Of a stretch of 64,000 nt of DNA, positions 54,466-64,000 are shown one piece after another. The stretch spans positions 2,343,103 to 2,407,102 of the forward strand of contig NC_133497.1 of the NCBI RefSeq assembly GCF_025370935.1. Reading direction: 5' to 3'. A program made the translations under genes and the position numbers. Source of the DNA: Choristoneura fumiferana (lineage: Eukaryota > Arthropoda > Insecta > Lepidoptera > Tortricidae). Within the stretch, counting starts at the first letter, position 1; each line of letters begins with the position of its first letter. Under the pieces are notes generated by a model. The model saw only the letters and a program-made list of their open reading frames with translations. It did not search any database and was not told the DNA's origin.

Positions 54466-55970
54466 TTATTTGATTTTATATCTAGCGTTACTCTATTAGT
54501 CCTAATATTTTTAAAATGGAGACACTTAGTTTTATTTATGTTTGCGGTTAGATTAAGCGTACTTAACCAATTGACAACAGTGGACAAGTTATTTGTAATT
54601 AAATTATTAAGGTCTTCAACTTCGTTTCTCTTAAATTTAAATAACATGGATATATCACCAGCGAACATAATTATTTTGCTGGGCAATAGCTCTGGTAGGT
54701 AATTCACATACAAGAGAAATAAAATGGGTCCCAGTATGCTCCCCTGGGGCACACCAGATTCCATGCATGAGATGTCAGATTTAATAGACTAGACATTGTG
54801 CGACATTTGTGATTTAAGGTTGACACTAAGACACATTGCTCCCGGTGTCTCAGGTATGATTCAAACCATTTGTTTGAAATACCTCTTACGCCATAGCGAT
54901 TCAAAATATCGAGCATTATGACATGGTCAACATGATCGAACGCCTTAGATAAATCCGAAAGAATGGCCACAACATTTTCTTGTCGATTCAGTGCACCACA
55001 GACGTAATCGGACAGTTCAAATAATGCATCAGCAGTAGATACACCCCTCTGGAAACCAAATTGCTCAGGAGCTAAGATTTTGTTTACAATCAAATAAGAG
55101 TATAGGCGATTTGCCATAATCTTTTCAAAAATCTTATAGAAAATTGTTATGAGAGCAATTGGCCTGTAATTATTAACACAAAATTCGTCACCCTGTTTAA
55201 GTATTGGCTTTTTATTAGCTTTCTTTAGCCTAGTTGGGAATTTTCCCTCAGTCAAAGAAAGATTAATTAAGTACAGGAGGGATTCTAATATTGAGTCAGC
55301 GATATTACTTTATAACACTGGAAGAGATGTCATCATAACCACATGACTTTTTATCTTTAAGCCCCTTGATAGTCCTTCTCAACTCATCTTTGTCAACTGG
55401 AAAAGAAAAAAAAGGAGGTGGTTCCAAAAGGAGGTAGGACTGGCTTTGAACCAGGAGGATTGCTTGAATTCTGTGCGACATTAGATTTAAAGTAATTATT
55501 AAATAAGTTCGCCGCATCAGTCATAGAGTTTGCTGTTTTTACACCATCACATAGACCTATTAAAATAGTTAAATCATGCGATTTACAACCTTTAATATTG
55601 TCATTTATCACTTTCCAAGTTTCACGCACTTTATTTTTAGAGACAGAAATTTTCCTCTCTGTGTTATTCTTTCTGGCTAAAGTAATAACTTGCTTTAGCA
55701 AGACACAATACGATTTGTAATGCTTTAACAAGTTTACATCAGAGCTATTTTTAGTCAGTACGAATAATTCTCTTTTCCTTTTGCAAGATGTTCTAATACC
55801 TTCCGTCAATCATCCCTTGTCCTCTTTAGCTTTAGATTTCAATTTAATTTTTGTATTAGGTACATATTTATCAAAATTCATTAATACTATGTCATGAAAA
55901 ATATTAAAGCCTGTGCCAACATCTTTTGCATTATACACAGGAAGCCACGATGTATTATATAAACTCGATA
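54466..55970 (-). pseudogene. Jockey/CR1-superfamily LINE reverse transcriptase, internal fragment
   Basis: On the minus strand I read, in order, KRKRELFVLTKNS (linker), NYRPIALITIFYKIFEKI, PEQFGFQRGVSTADA, motif A SDLSKAFDHVDH, motif B ESGVPQGSILGPILFLLYVN, and motif C as FAGD instead of FADD. The catalytic Asp change plus several frameshifts (near 55260, 55400 and 54760) make it dead. Both the 5' part with the endonuclease and the 3' end are missing. Each end stops exactly at an arm of TIR element T. Confidence 0.85.
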
Positions 55971-56831
55971 TGTCGGCGGCCGATCGTAAAATCCGCCAGA
56001 TCACGAAATTCCTAGGCATATCGTGAAATGCCGCCATTTCATGAATTGGCTAAGGGACATCCGCCAAATCGTTCAAAACTCACCGTTTAGCGATTTGCCT
56101 AGTGACGTTTAGGCAGATCATGAAATTCCTAGGCATATCATGAAGCGCCGCCATTTCATGATTTGGCCAGTTTAGGCAGATCATGAAATTCCTAGGCATA
56201 TCATGAAACGCCGCCATATCGGTTCTGGCACTTCGCCGGCCGCTGCCGCGGCACGCTCGCTTCGCTCGCTCAGCTCGTGCGTCGTGATCACAATTAATAC
56301 TAACCACTCCTCGCTTCGCTCGTCGTACCTAAATTTTTCTATATAAATAAATAACAACTAGTGAATACTTTATTTATCAACAAAATACTAACCTCTAAAA
56401 TACGGGCAGACGTCCATGGTTTTTTCATATTGTGCACAGAATTCGTTTGATTCACATAAAAAGAACGGAGCTGATGTTCAAAAGCTTCTTTTGCACTTCT
56501 ATTTTGAATTCAATCACTAGTTTCGGTTTAAGGATCATTTTGTTGCGACGCCGACATTTTTCACGCGCTAAACAAACACGACCGGTCAGCTGGTCACGGC
56601 CGCCATTGCATACGCAGCGCCACCAGTGGCCAAAAAAGAAACTATTTTACGATGTGCCCGGTATAGAGCTAGGAATATCGACGAATGCGTTGCTCTAATC
56701 GATCTGCCGTATTAATTCTCAGGCTCATCGTGATATGCCTGGCCAACGTTTAGGCATATCATGAAATGGCGGCGTTTCACGATATGCCTAGGAATTTCGT
56801 GATCTGGCGGATTTTACGATCGGCCGCAACA
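55971..56831. mobile_element. TIR element T (arms B and C), ~860 bp
   Basis: The left terminus TGTCGGCGGCCGATCGTAAA and the right terminus ATTTTACGATCGGCCGCAAC then A are inverted. Arm B is 244 bp with sub-repeats of GGCATATCATGAA; arm C (56725-56831) is shorter. The core (56216-56724) has a CGCTCGCTTCGCTCGCTCAG palindromic stretch and no transposase. Confidence 0.75.
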
Positions 56832-56862
56832 TTATATATTATATATTATATTTCTGGGATGT

Positions 56863-57010
56863 CGTAAACGGCTCCAACGATTCCGATGAAATTTGGTATG
56901 TAGGGTTTTTCGGGGATGACAAATCGATCTAGCTTGGTCTTATCTCTGGGAAAACGATTATTATCGAGTTTTAGCTCGAGCAAAGCTCGGTCGCCCAGGT
57001 GCTATTATGT
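56863..57010 (+). mobile_element. Retroposon tail of a second type
   Basis: AACGGCTCCAACGATTCCGA, GATGAAATTTGGTATGTAGG and CGAGCAAAGCTCGGTCGCCC are a common RTE-like tail in moths and butterflies. Confidence 0.6.
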
Positions 57011-57067
57011 TATAGTACGTGACTGAAGAGTTAACACTTGATACAGCAAACAAACAAATCAAAAGCA

Positions 57068-57998
57068 GGCGCAACACAAAATTATATGTCCGTCGTAATC
57101 ATTAAAATCTGGGTGTTATCTTGGACCGCACTCTGTCATGGACTCCATATGTATGTGAGATTAGCAGGAAGGTGTTTGCTGCGATGGGATCCCTAAGACG
57201 CCTTCAGAATTTCCTTCCATTTGCTACCAAGGTTGCGCTTGCACAGACTTTACTGCACCCTATTTTCGATTATGCTGACATTTGTTATCCCGATCTTTTA
57301 GAAGAGCACTTGAATAAACTTGAGCGAATTCAAAATCTGTGTAAATATGATCATGTTTCTAATTTCCGATCACAGCTCAGGTGGCTCCCCATCCGCTTTC
57401 GCCGAAACTCTCACATTCTCCATCTTCTCTACGGCATTCTCTTTAACCCTGCAACTCCTTGCTACCTCAAAGAGCGATTTAGCTATGTTACTTCTGTTCG
57501 TTGCTCTTAGAACTTCCTCCTTACTGTCCCACTTTCAAACTCTAATTCTATGTTTATTCTTACACTGTCCAGGCCACTCGGTTGTGGAACTCCCTACCGA
57601 TAGACTTGAGGCGCGCAAAGTCCTTGCCTATCTTTAGGTCTATGCTTAGGGAGCACTACCTGTCATCTTGCGTATAAATATTATAGTTAGCTTATTTATG
57701 TGTTGTTATGGTATCTATCTACCTATCTATCTGTTTAGATTTGTTGTGTATGTGTATTGTATGTGTTAGTTTTTATGTATTCTTGATACAGCTATAATCT
57801 ACTGTAAATTGCACCACCTGCTAAAATGTATTCCTTATTTCTGTCCATTGTAAAGGTTGCCTGGAAGAGATCGCTCTGAAGCGATAAGGCCGCCTATTGC
57901 TTACCTTAGAAAATCTCTATGTATATACTTGTTTTCTCTGTACTGTTTACTGTATTGTGTGCAATAAAGAGTTATTGTATTGTATTGTATTGTATTAC
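57068..57998 (+). mobile_element. Type-J LINE, 5'-truncated, complete 3' end
   Basis: It holds the end of a jockey/CR1-type reverse transcriptase, a 3' UTR with GTTGCCTGGAAGAGATCGCT, AATAAAGAG and a (TATTG)n tail. No target duplication was found. Confidence 0.82.
57105..57650 (+). pseudogene. LINE reverse transcriptase C-terminal (thumb) part
   Basis: The frame starts LGVILDRTLSWTPYVCEISR, continues AQTLLHPIFDYADICYPDL and LRWLPIRFRRNSHILHLLYG, then shifts frame near 57500 to a region ending with a SMLREHYLSSC-like C-terminus. The LGV-x-LD and L-x-P-x-x-DY-x-D motifs are the usual post-catalytic part of jockey/CR1 elements. A short deletion follows RIQNLC. It lacks all catalytic motifs. Confidence 0.8.
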
Positions 57999-58324
57999 CT
58001 AAGTAAATATGTTTACTTTATATTAGCAGCCAATATCTTCCGAAACTATACCTACCGATGTCTTACGAAACGGGGCTCGGAAGAGCATAACAAACAACAT
58101 AGTTATCTAACGCGTTACTTATTTTTAACTAACCAGGTAATTTGGCATTTGTTTATCAACACGTGGAACCAAAATCCGTGTTGTTTTTAACGTTATCGGC
58201 TTAAAAGACTGTTGATATCTTCGTCGCCTGTGGACGAAACTGGTACACCAATTATAATTTGATTAATATTTGTATTCTGCTAATAATTAGGAAAGTTTTA
58301 ATATGTTCGATTATGAATTTGCAC

Positions 58325-58710
58325 CATGTACACTACTCCTAATAATATTATAAATGCGAAAGTTTGTATGTGTGTGTGTGTGTGTGTGTTTGTCACTCCT
58401 TCACGCTAAAACGACTGGACGGATTTTGATGAAATTTGGTATGTAGATAGCTGGATATCCGGAATAATACATAGGTTACTTTTTATCCCGATATTCCCAC
58501 GGGTTCGGGATAACATCTCGAAATCCCATTCGCTGGTTATAGTCATGAGATTTGGCACGGTCGTTTATTTTTATAATGCAAAGTCAATAAGACCACGGCG
58601 TCATTTTTTGGGAATTCCCGCGGGAATTTCACAAAATCCTGGAATTTCAGTTCAACTGCTGGATCTAATGATTTACGCGTGCGCGTGCGAAACCGCTGGT
58701 AAATATTAGT
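58325..58710 (-). mobile_element. Retroposon tail, long copy
   Basis: Left end CTAATAATATTATAAATGCG with a (TG)n run (58373-58388), then CGGATTTTGATGAAATTTGG, ATCCCGATATTCCCACGGGT and a degenerate GCGTGCGCGTGCGAAACCGC end. It is the inverse of 43675-44612. Confidence 0.72.
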
Positions 58711-59075
58711 TGCCTATATAAATCTAAATATAGTTATTTTTTTTATGAACTCATTTTTCGATTTTTAGACAATAGGGATGACGACTGAGTTAAAAATATA
58801 ACCATCTATTTAGCCCGTCAGTTAGATTATGGAAAAATATGGGACACGTATTTTTTGGTTTATCAAATTATTAAAAATCGACAAAGGTAGATGATCGAAC
58901 TTCCGGAGTGAGGGCTTGTGACGTCACTACGAGTATTAGGTAAAAATCGTCCATATAGTGACTTCACTCGAAACTTCTAAACACTGTATCCTCGTCATTT
59001 TTTGTTTGTCAAACAAAAGAAAAAAAATATGAACTGACGGACTAAACAGTCGTCTAGCATTATGCACTAGTGCAA

Positions 59076-59261
59076 GGTTAGTGTAAGTTTTCGGTTACAA
59101 AATAAGTACGTCTCGATCGCGTTCGCGTTAAAATCTCAATTCGTATGGAAACACGAACATCGCAAACGTTCCGCTAGAGGCGCTGTTCGTGTTTCCATAC
59201 AAATTGAGATTTTAACGCGAACGCGGACGAGACGTATTTTGTAACCGAAAACTATAAGGTT
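59076..59261. mobile_element. Palindromic MITE, family Q, copy 4
   Basis: TTAGTGTAAGTTTTCGGTTA to TAACCGAAAACTATAAGG-like end. AAGGTTA appears on both sides. It touches family P copy 6. Confidence 0.85.
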
Positions 59262-59262
59262 A

Positions 59263-59391
59263 CAGCAGGGCTACTACGAAACTCGAAGTTCGTGTCGTGC
59301 GGTCCCTCTCGCTCTCGTATTAAACAGTATAAGTGTCAGAGGGACCGCTTGACACGAACTTCGAGTTTCGAGTTTCGTAGTAGCCCTGCTG
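59263..59391. mobile_element. Palindromic MITE, family P, copy 6
   Basis: CAGCAGGGCTACTACGAAAC to GTTTCGTAGTAGCCCTGCTG, the best preserved ends of the family. Confidence 0.9.
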
Positions 59392-59885
59392 ATCAGTTTG
59401 AAGTCGCTGCCTCAGCACCAGCTAGCAGGAGTCGCCCTATTGGGTTTCGCAACGACTTTTAACTGATCAGTGGAGGCGCATACAGAAACATATTTAAATT
59501 TATTTATGCGATAGCAAATTCAAATCTTTGTAATAAATCCAGATTTCAATCATTTTTCCCCTGTTCTGTTTCTGTTCAGTTCTTTTCATGTTTTTTTGGA
59601 GTCTGTTAAAAAGTAAAATATACATAATAAGTACACCAAAGGTACTGTATAATAGTAGCTAAGTATGTAGTTGTGAGTTTTTCTTTGTTGCATACGTAAA
59701 TATTAGACTAAGATTATTAGATTATTAATACCGTGCATTACTATTTTTAATTAAATGCGTTTTTGATTGAGTTTCTTGTTTGTTTTTTGTTTTTATGTTT
59801 GTCGCTATGTGTATATGATGTATTTTTTTATTTGAAATAAATAACTTGCATTTTCACCTTTTAACTCCTGCCCTCCCGCTATTTT

Positions 59886-60410
59886 GACGACCGGATCCGG
59901 ATAGCCCAGCGGTAGCCTGACTACGAAGCTTAAGGTACCGGGTTCGGTCCCCGGTCGGGGCAGATTATTTGTATGGAAAATACGAATGTTCTCAAGTTTT
60001 GGGTGTTTAAGTATATATGAAGCCGTGGTGGCCTAGTGGTTTGACCTATCGCCTCTCAAGCAGAGGGTCGGGGGTTCAAACCCCGGCTCGCACCTCTGAG
60101 TTTTTCTAAATTCATGTGCAGAATTACATTTGATATTTACCACGAGCTTTGCGGTGAAGGAAAACATCGTCAGGAAACCTGCACAAAACTGCGAAGCAAT
60201 TCAATGGTGCGTGTGAAGTTCCCAATCCGCACTGGGCCCGCGTGGGAACTATGGCCCAAGCCCTCTTGTTCTGAGAGGAGGCCTGTGCACAGCAGTGGGA
60301 CGTTTATAGGCTGGGATGGATGGAAGTATGTATGTGAACCTTGTGCTTTGCTTACTTTGGGACTAGGTCAATTGGTGTCAAGTGACCCGTGCCGTGATAT
60401 TAATTGGCTT
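59886..60410 (+). mobile_element. SINE A, split by SINE B
   Basis: GACGACCGGATCCGGATAGC and box B GGTTCGGTCCCC form the head (59886-60018). The end TTGGGACTAGGTCAATTGGT resumes at about 60357. SINE B lies between. Confidence 0.78.
60019..60344 (+). mobile_element. SINE B, full copy
   Basis: AGCCGTGGTGGCCTAGTGGT (box A) and GGTTCAAACCCCGGCTCGCA (box B), body GAGCTTTGCGGTGAAGGAAA, end CAGCAGTGGGACGTTTATAG then GCTGGGATGG. Confidence 0.88.
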
Positions 60411-61164
60411 AGAACCACGCCCCTTTCCACTCGCGTCTTCCTGTCCGCACCGCTAAAGTGAGCGTCTTTAAAACCGCGCTCGCGCCGTCCCGTTTTCATT
60501 CCATCATCGCTTCCGCGCCGTCAATCAACACCTCCGCTCCGCTCCTTCGTCAGCAACCTTTTACATGAAGAAGTATTGTTTTAATTTCACCGCCATTAAT
60601 TAAGATCAGAAGTAGTTTAAATCAACACACAGGTAGGTTTAGATATTTAAATTATCATAATATTATAATTGGTAAAACATTTGCATTCAACTTTCGGAAA
60701 TATTTCGAAAACAACAATGTTGTTGATTTTAATATAAGCGCTTTAAATTTAAAACGCCTGTCATATTAAATTGTCGTAAAATTTGTTTTACGTGCACAAT
60801 AATAAAACCGTCAGTGGCCTAAATTTCTAGAGTAATTTTCCTTTATCCCAATTTAAAAATAGTTAAAAAAACACTTCTATTAACTTCACATCACCTTGAC
60901 CCAAAAAGGCACAACAAAACGTCAACAAACTTAAAGAGTCCTTAGCTGTACTAACCGACGTATTGTCACCCCACATTTATTCATATCAGTCGCGTGGCCT
61001 GCGCTTGCGTCGTTTAAATCCGCCGCGCGCCCGGCATTCCGTTTAGTCTGATGCCAACCGGCACAGCGTGCGGACGTGTGTGACAAGACAGACTCGCGAT
61101 ATCGTGCCGCATTTAGAACCGTACAACCGTAGGAGTAACTCGTCTAAATTGTTACAGATTTACA
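60411..61164 (+). promoter_or_regulatory. Likely promoter and 5' leader of the PP1 subunit gene
   Basis: A GC-richer stretch at 60410-60560 is followed by a strong splice donor (CAG then GTAGGT) at 60632/60633. A fitting acceptor (TTGTTACAG) at 61157 lies seven bases before the ATG. A non-coding exon with a ~525-bp intron is therefore possible. Alternatively an initiator match (TCAGT at 60986-60990) could start an unspliced leader. The sequence does not decide between them. Confidence 0.4.
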
Positions 61165-62031
61165 ATGTGCGCCGCTATAGACATGTTGTCGTCCGAACAG
61201 ATGTTTTACGGACATAGCCCACCGGCTGGGTTTCTAACGGACTATACTGTGAGAAGACCGAACAAACCCAAGTTAACAACAAGAGGTTTCTCAGCGCCAT
61301 GTTTGCCGGTTTCTATGGGATTAAAACCTATGCAGCTCACGCTGAAATCGGCCCCGAGGTCTTGTATGAGGATGCCGACGGAAAACAAGAAAAAGAAGGT
61401 AGTGTTTGCTGACGAACGAGGCTACGCGTTGGAACAAGTGAAGTTCATGACGGAGCCATCCTATGTGCCACCTTATTGGGCTCTCAAGATCGTAGCCAGT
61501 CCACCTTTGGAACGGAAACCACCTCCTGCACCAGTCCAGGATCTTTGGGAGATAAGATTCGTCCAGCCGGCGTCGGATTACTTGGGTTTCCGACGAAAAG
61601 TTACCGAAGATTGCGTATCATTGGAGAATGTGATATTAAAACAAGACGAAGGAGCCGTCGACGGCACAGTGAAAGTTAAAAACCTTGACTTTTCCAAAGA
61701 AGTTTTTGTGAGGACTTCGTCTGATGGATGGAGGACGAACGAGGACACTTACTGCGCTTTCGTGGAGTCAGGCCCTCTGAATCAGCAAGGACAATCGACG
61801 TACGATACTTTCGGCTTCAGAATACAGCTGCCTATTCATTCTAGAAGGCTAGATTTCTGTGTAGGTTTCCGCTGCAAAGGAACAGAATTCTGGGACAGTA
61901 ATAAAGGCAACAACTATACCATAGAGAAGTCTTCTGTACGAAACGCGCCAGCGGTGTCTTGCGCTAGGATAAAATATGGAAATTCCTGGCGTGCCCGAAC
62001 GGATTTGAATGGTAATACGCCTTATTGGTGA
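61165..62031 (+). CDS. PPP1R3: Protein phosphatase 1 regulatory subunit 3-type, glycogen-targeting (CBM21)
   Basis: This protein tethers the PP1 catalytic subunit to glycogen, where PP1 activates glycogen synthase and shuts off phosphorylase. Residues 75-81 read KKKKVVF, an RVxF-type PP1 docking motif (KVVF 78-81), followed by ADERGYALEQVKFM as in vertebrate PPP1R3B/C. A CBM21 glycogen-binding domain spans about 131-253: FVQPASDYLGF at the start, VSLENVILK, GTVKVKNLDFSKEVFVR, SSDGWRTNED, YDTFGFRIQLP, and WDSNKGNNYTI (243-253). The whole frame is one coding exon of 288 residues, close to vertebrate PPP1R3B in length and shorter than some fly homologues (the Gbs-70E / Gbs-76A group). The ATG context is good and no upstream in-frame ATG is seen. 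No frameshift. It is the only confident host gene in the window. Confidence 0.95.
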   Translation: MCAAIDMLSSEQMFYGHSPPAGFLTDYTVRRPNKPKLTTRGFSAPCLPVSMGLKPMQLTLKSAPRSCMRMPTENKKKKVVFADERGYALEQVKFMTEPSYVPPYWALKIVASPPLERKPPPAPVQDLWEIRFVQPASDYLGFRRKVTEDCVSLENVILKQDEGAVDGTVKVKNLDFSKEVFVRTSSDGWRTNEDTYCAFVESGPLNQQGQSTYDTFGFRIQLPIHSRRLDFCVGFRCKGTEFWDSNKGNNYTIEKSSVRNAPAVSCARIKYGNSWRARTDLNGNTPYW

Positions 62032-64000
62032 ACGGGGTGCCTATAGTTTCGGTATCAGTTGCCTTTCGGCCTATTTCTGTGATTGTTGTGCCATTGCCGT
62101 GTGCCAAGAAGTCAAGACTGGATTATATGTAGGTATGTACTGGTCGGCTGATAGTCGCTCGGCGGGACAGTAGCCGTTCGCCTGGCGACACGACATATGC
62201 TTTATTTATTGTCTGATATGTTGGATATTTCGAGGACGTTCGGTTGCGATGGAGGTTAATTGAATGTTGAACTGCAAACAGATTTTACAGAATCAAAACG
62301 TATTGCAACTTTTTTTTAATGAACTTAATCCTTAAAGTCAACACACGTCAGCACGATTACTGAATGTTATTGGCAACAGCGGAATCTTAATTTTAAAACA
62401 AGCAGTAGTGGTCACTCGACTGTTAATAAACACAAATAAACATTCAAATTGAAAAGTAATGCATCGCGTTTAAAACATGAGTCACTTGTGTTATCGATTC
62501 AAAATAAACATGAGAAAGTGTAACTCAAAGATGTCATGACATATTTTTATTTTTAGAATTTTGTTATCAATGCAATGAGTCATTCAGAATCATTTAATGT
62601 TCCAAGACAAAACAGTCGCTTAGAGATGACATAAGTGATCTTAATGCTCTTACTAAGTAATGATCAATGTTTAACAATCAATTTGCAACTGCCGACGTCA
62701 ACTGCCATCAACAATTTCAATGCTCTGGTCACCAATCCTATTTAAAATAGTGACATCAAAATTGTCACACTTTGGAAAGCTATTTTGGCACTTTTGATGT
62801 AAAAAAAAAACAATTCTCTGTAGTATCGTAAAGTCAATTTACAATGACCCTAAGCTGTGTCACTTTTTTTTCAGTGATTTCAAAAAGTCTAAGTATAGCA
62901 TTTTTAAGGTTATAAGGTGTTTCGTATAATGACAAAACGAAAATAATGTTTAAAAATTAGAACAATAATTAGTCTGATTTGTTAATTAAGTAATTGTTTG
63001 TTTGTTTGATTAGCTACAATGCTGATGTTTGTCAACTTGTTGCTGTTAAATACTCGTGAAGAATTGTTTAAATTTTAAATGACACAATTTTTTCACTTAA
63101 TAATACTTAAGTCCAAGACAATATGTTCTAAAAAGCGAAGTGTCTGTGTTTATGTACAATTGGTGACCAGGGGCATGATGATGAATTAGAAAATAAGTAT
63201 GTACCTACGTCTAGGTCTCGATTCGATTGAGGACTTGTCCTGAAAAAAGATGGATTTGTGAATAGCCTAGTTGGTGGAGTTAACGCAATTTTATTTGCAA
63301 TTTAACCCTTGTGCTCATTTTTATACTAAATGGCTTTAAAGGGTATAAGAAAATGTGAGATTTTACATCAGTTCCTTGTCTGGTTTATATAGCCAGAAGA
63401 TTGTAATTTCGGTTTCAATTTGCCTTTTATAATTGGGTAAATGAAACAGACTGTTTTTTTTAAGTCTTTTGTCCCGATACTGATTAGTGTAGTATAAAGA
63501 TATATTTGTATGCCGTCGCCTGAAGAAGTCAACCTAGAAAAATAGTATAGCAGTGGACGAATGAGTGGTTTTGATGTTATAAATGATCTAAATACGACTC
63601 TGCTGCCAATATGATACTTAAAAAGTGTAGATCATTTTAAAGTTTCCCAACCTTTCATGCGCTTGCCTGCTTAGCGTATTATTAGGCCGCGATAAGAGTA
63701 GGATTGGAACTGTGAGTTACTCTTTACAGGACTAATCGGGTATATTCTTGGGTAAAAAAACATGTTCAGTCAGTCAAATCGACGTGACAATTATTGGACG
63801 TGTATTTTTTTTTTTAACAAAAATGACAAGGAGGAAGCACTTCTAAGTTCGTAAGTGGTGGCCTGTATTACTTCTTAGTAGAAAGTGTCTTATATATTTT
63901 TTTAATTGACACACTGGGATACATTACATGCCGCGTTTTCACTTAGTGCTCTGAACAAACATTTTTTTTGAGCTAATGTCGCTGCTCTGCCGATGTACCA
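62032..64000 (+). other. Probable 3' UTR and flanking DNA of the PP1 subunit gene
   Basis: Poly(A) signals AATAAA occur at 62425-62430 and 62435-62440, so a ~400-base 3' UTR is possible. Beyond that the sequence stays AT-rich and, unusually for this window, shows none of the SINE, LINE or MITE families. No further gene is seen to the edge. Confidence 0.45.

Overview
The window is nuclear DNA of an insect, almost certainly a moth or butterfly. It is AT-rich, carries eukaryotic features only, and is filled with repeats typical of Lepidoptera: tRNA-derived SINEs, RTE-type and jockey/CR1-like LINE pieces, Penelope-like elements (PLEs), (GTCY)n-bearing MITEs and many palindromic MITEs. A run of 100 N at 4482-4581 marks an assembly gap. 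Only one host gene can be named with confidence.

That gene lies at the right end: 61165-62031 (+) encodes a 288-residue glycogen-targeting regulatory subunit of protein phosphatase 1, with a PP1-docking RVxF motif and a C-terminal CBM21 glycogen-binding domain. A possible non-coding first exon and promoter lie at about 60410-60632, and about 2 kb of AT-rich sequence with poly(A) signals follows.

Left end (1-10.5 kb): the 3' half of an apparently intact RTE-type LINE, then a 1.5-kb unit present twice (1540-3122 and 8893-10454) around the gap. Each copy has the same CpG-rich, exon-like core on the minus strand. Several MITEs with good terminal repeats lie between the copies, two of them hAT-like with perfect 8-bp target duplications.

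10.5-35 kb: accessory DNA. It holds a decayed PLE reverse transcriptase, an RTE LINE split by a MITE, a 214-bp foldback, a ~132-bp tandem repeat, SINEs and a short PLE copy with 13-bp target duplications. 35-50 kb: mainly retroposon tails and MITE-in-MITE nests, a second PLE family with a hammerhead-like motif, and a half THAP zinc finger. 50-60 kb: a nuclear copy of mitochondrial tRNA-Met, two more PLE copies, and a dead LINE fragment caught between inverted arms of a TIR element, followed by another LINE end.

The elements interact mainly by nesting, so relative insertion ages can be read. The most interesting signals are hammerhead-ribozyme-like folds in two PLE families, the duplicated CpG-rich exon-like block, the mitochondrial insertion and the orphan THAP exon. 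All family names are by recognition of motifs; no search was run.
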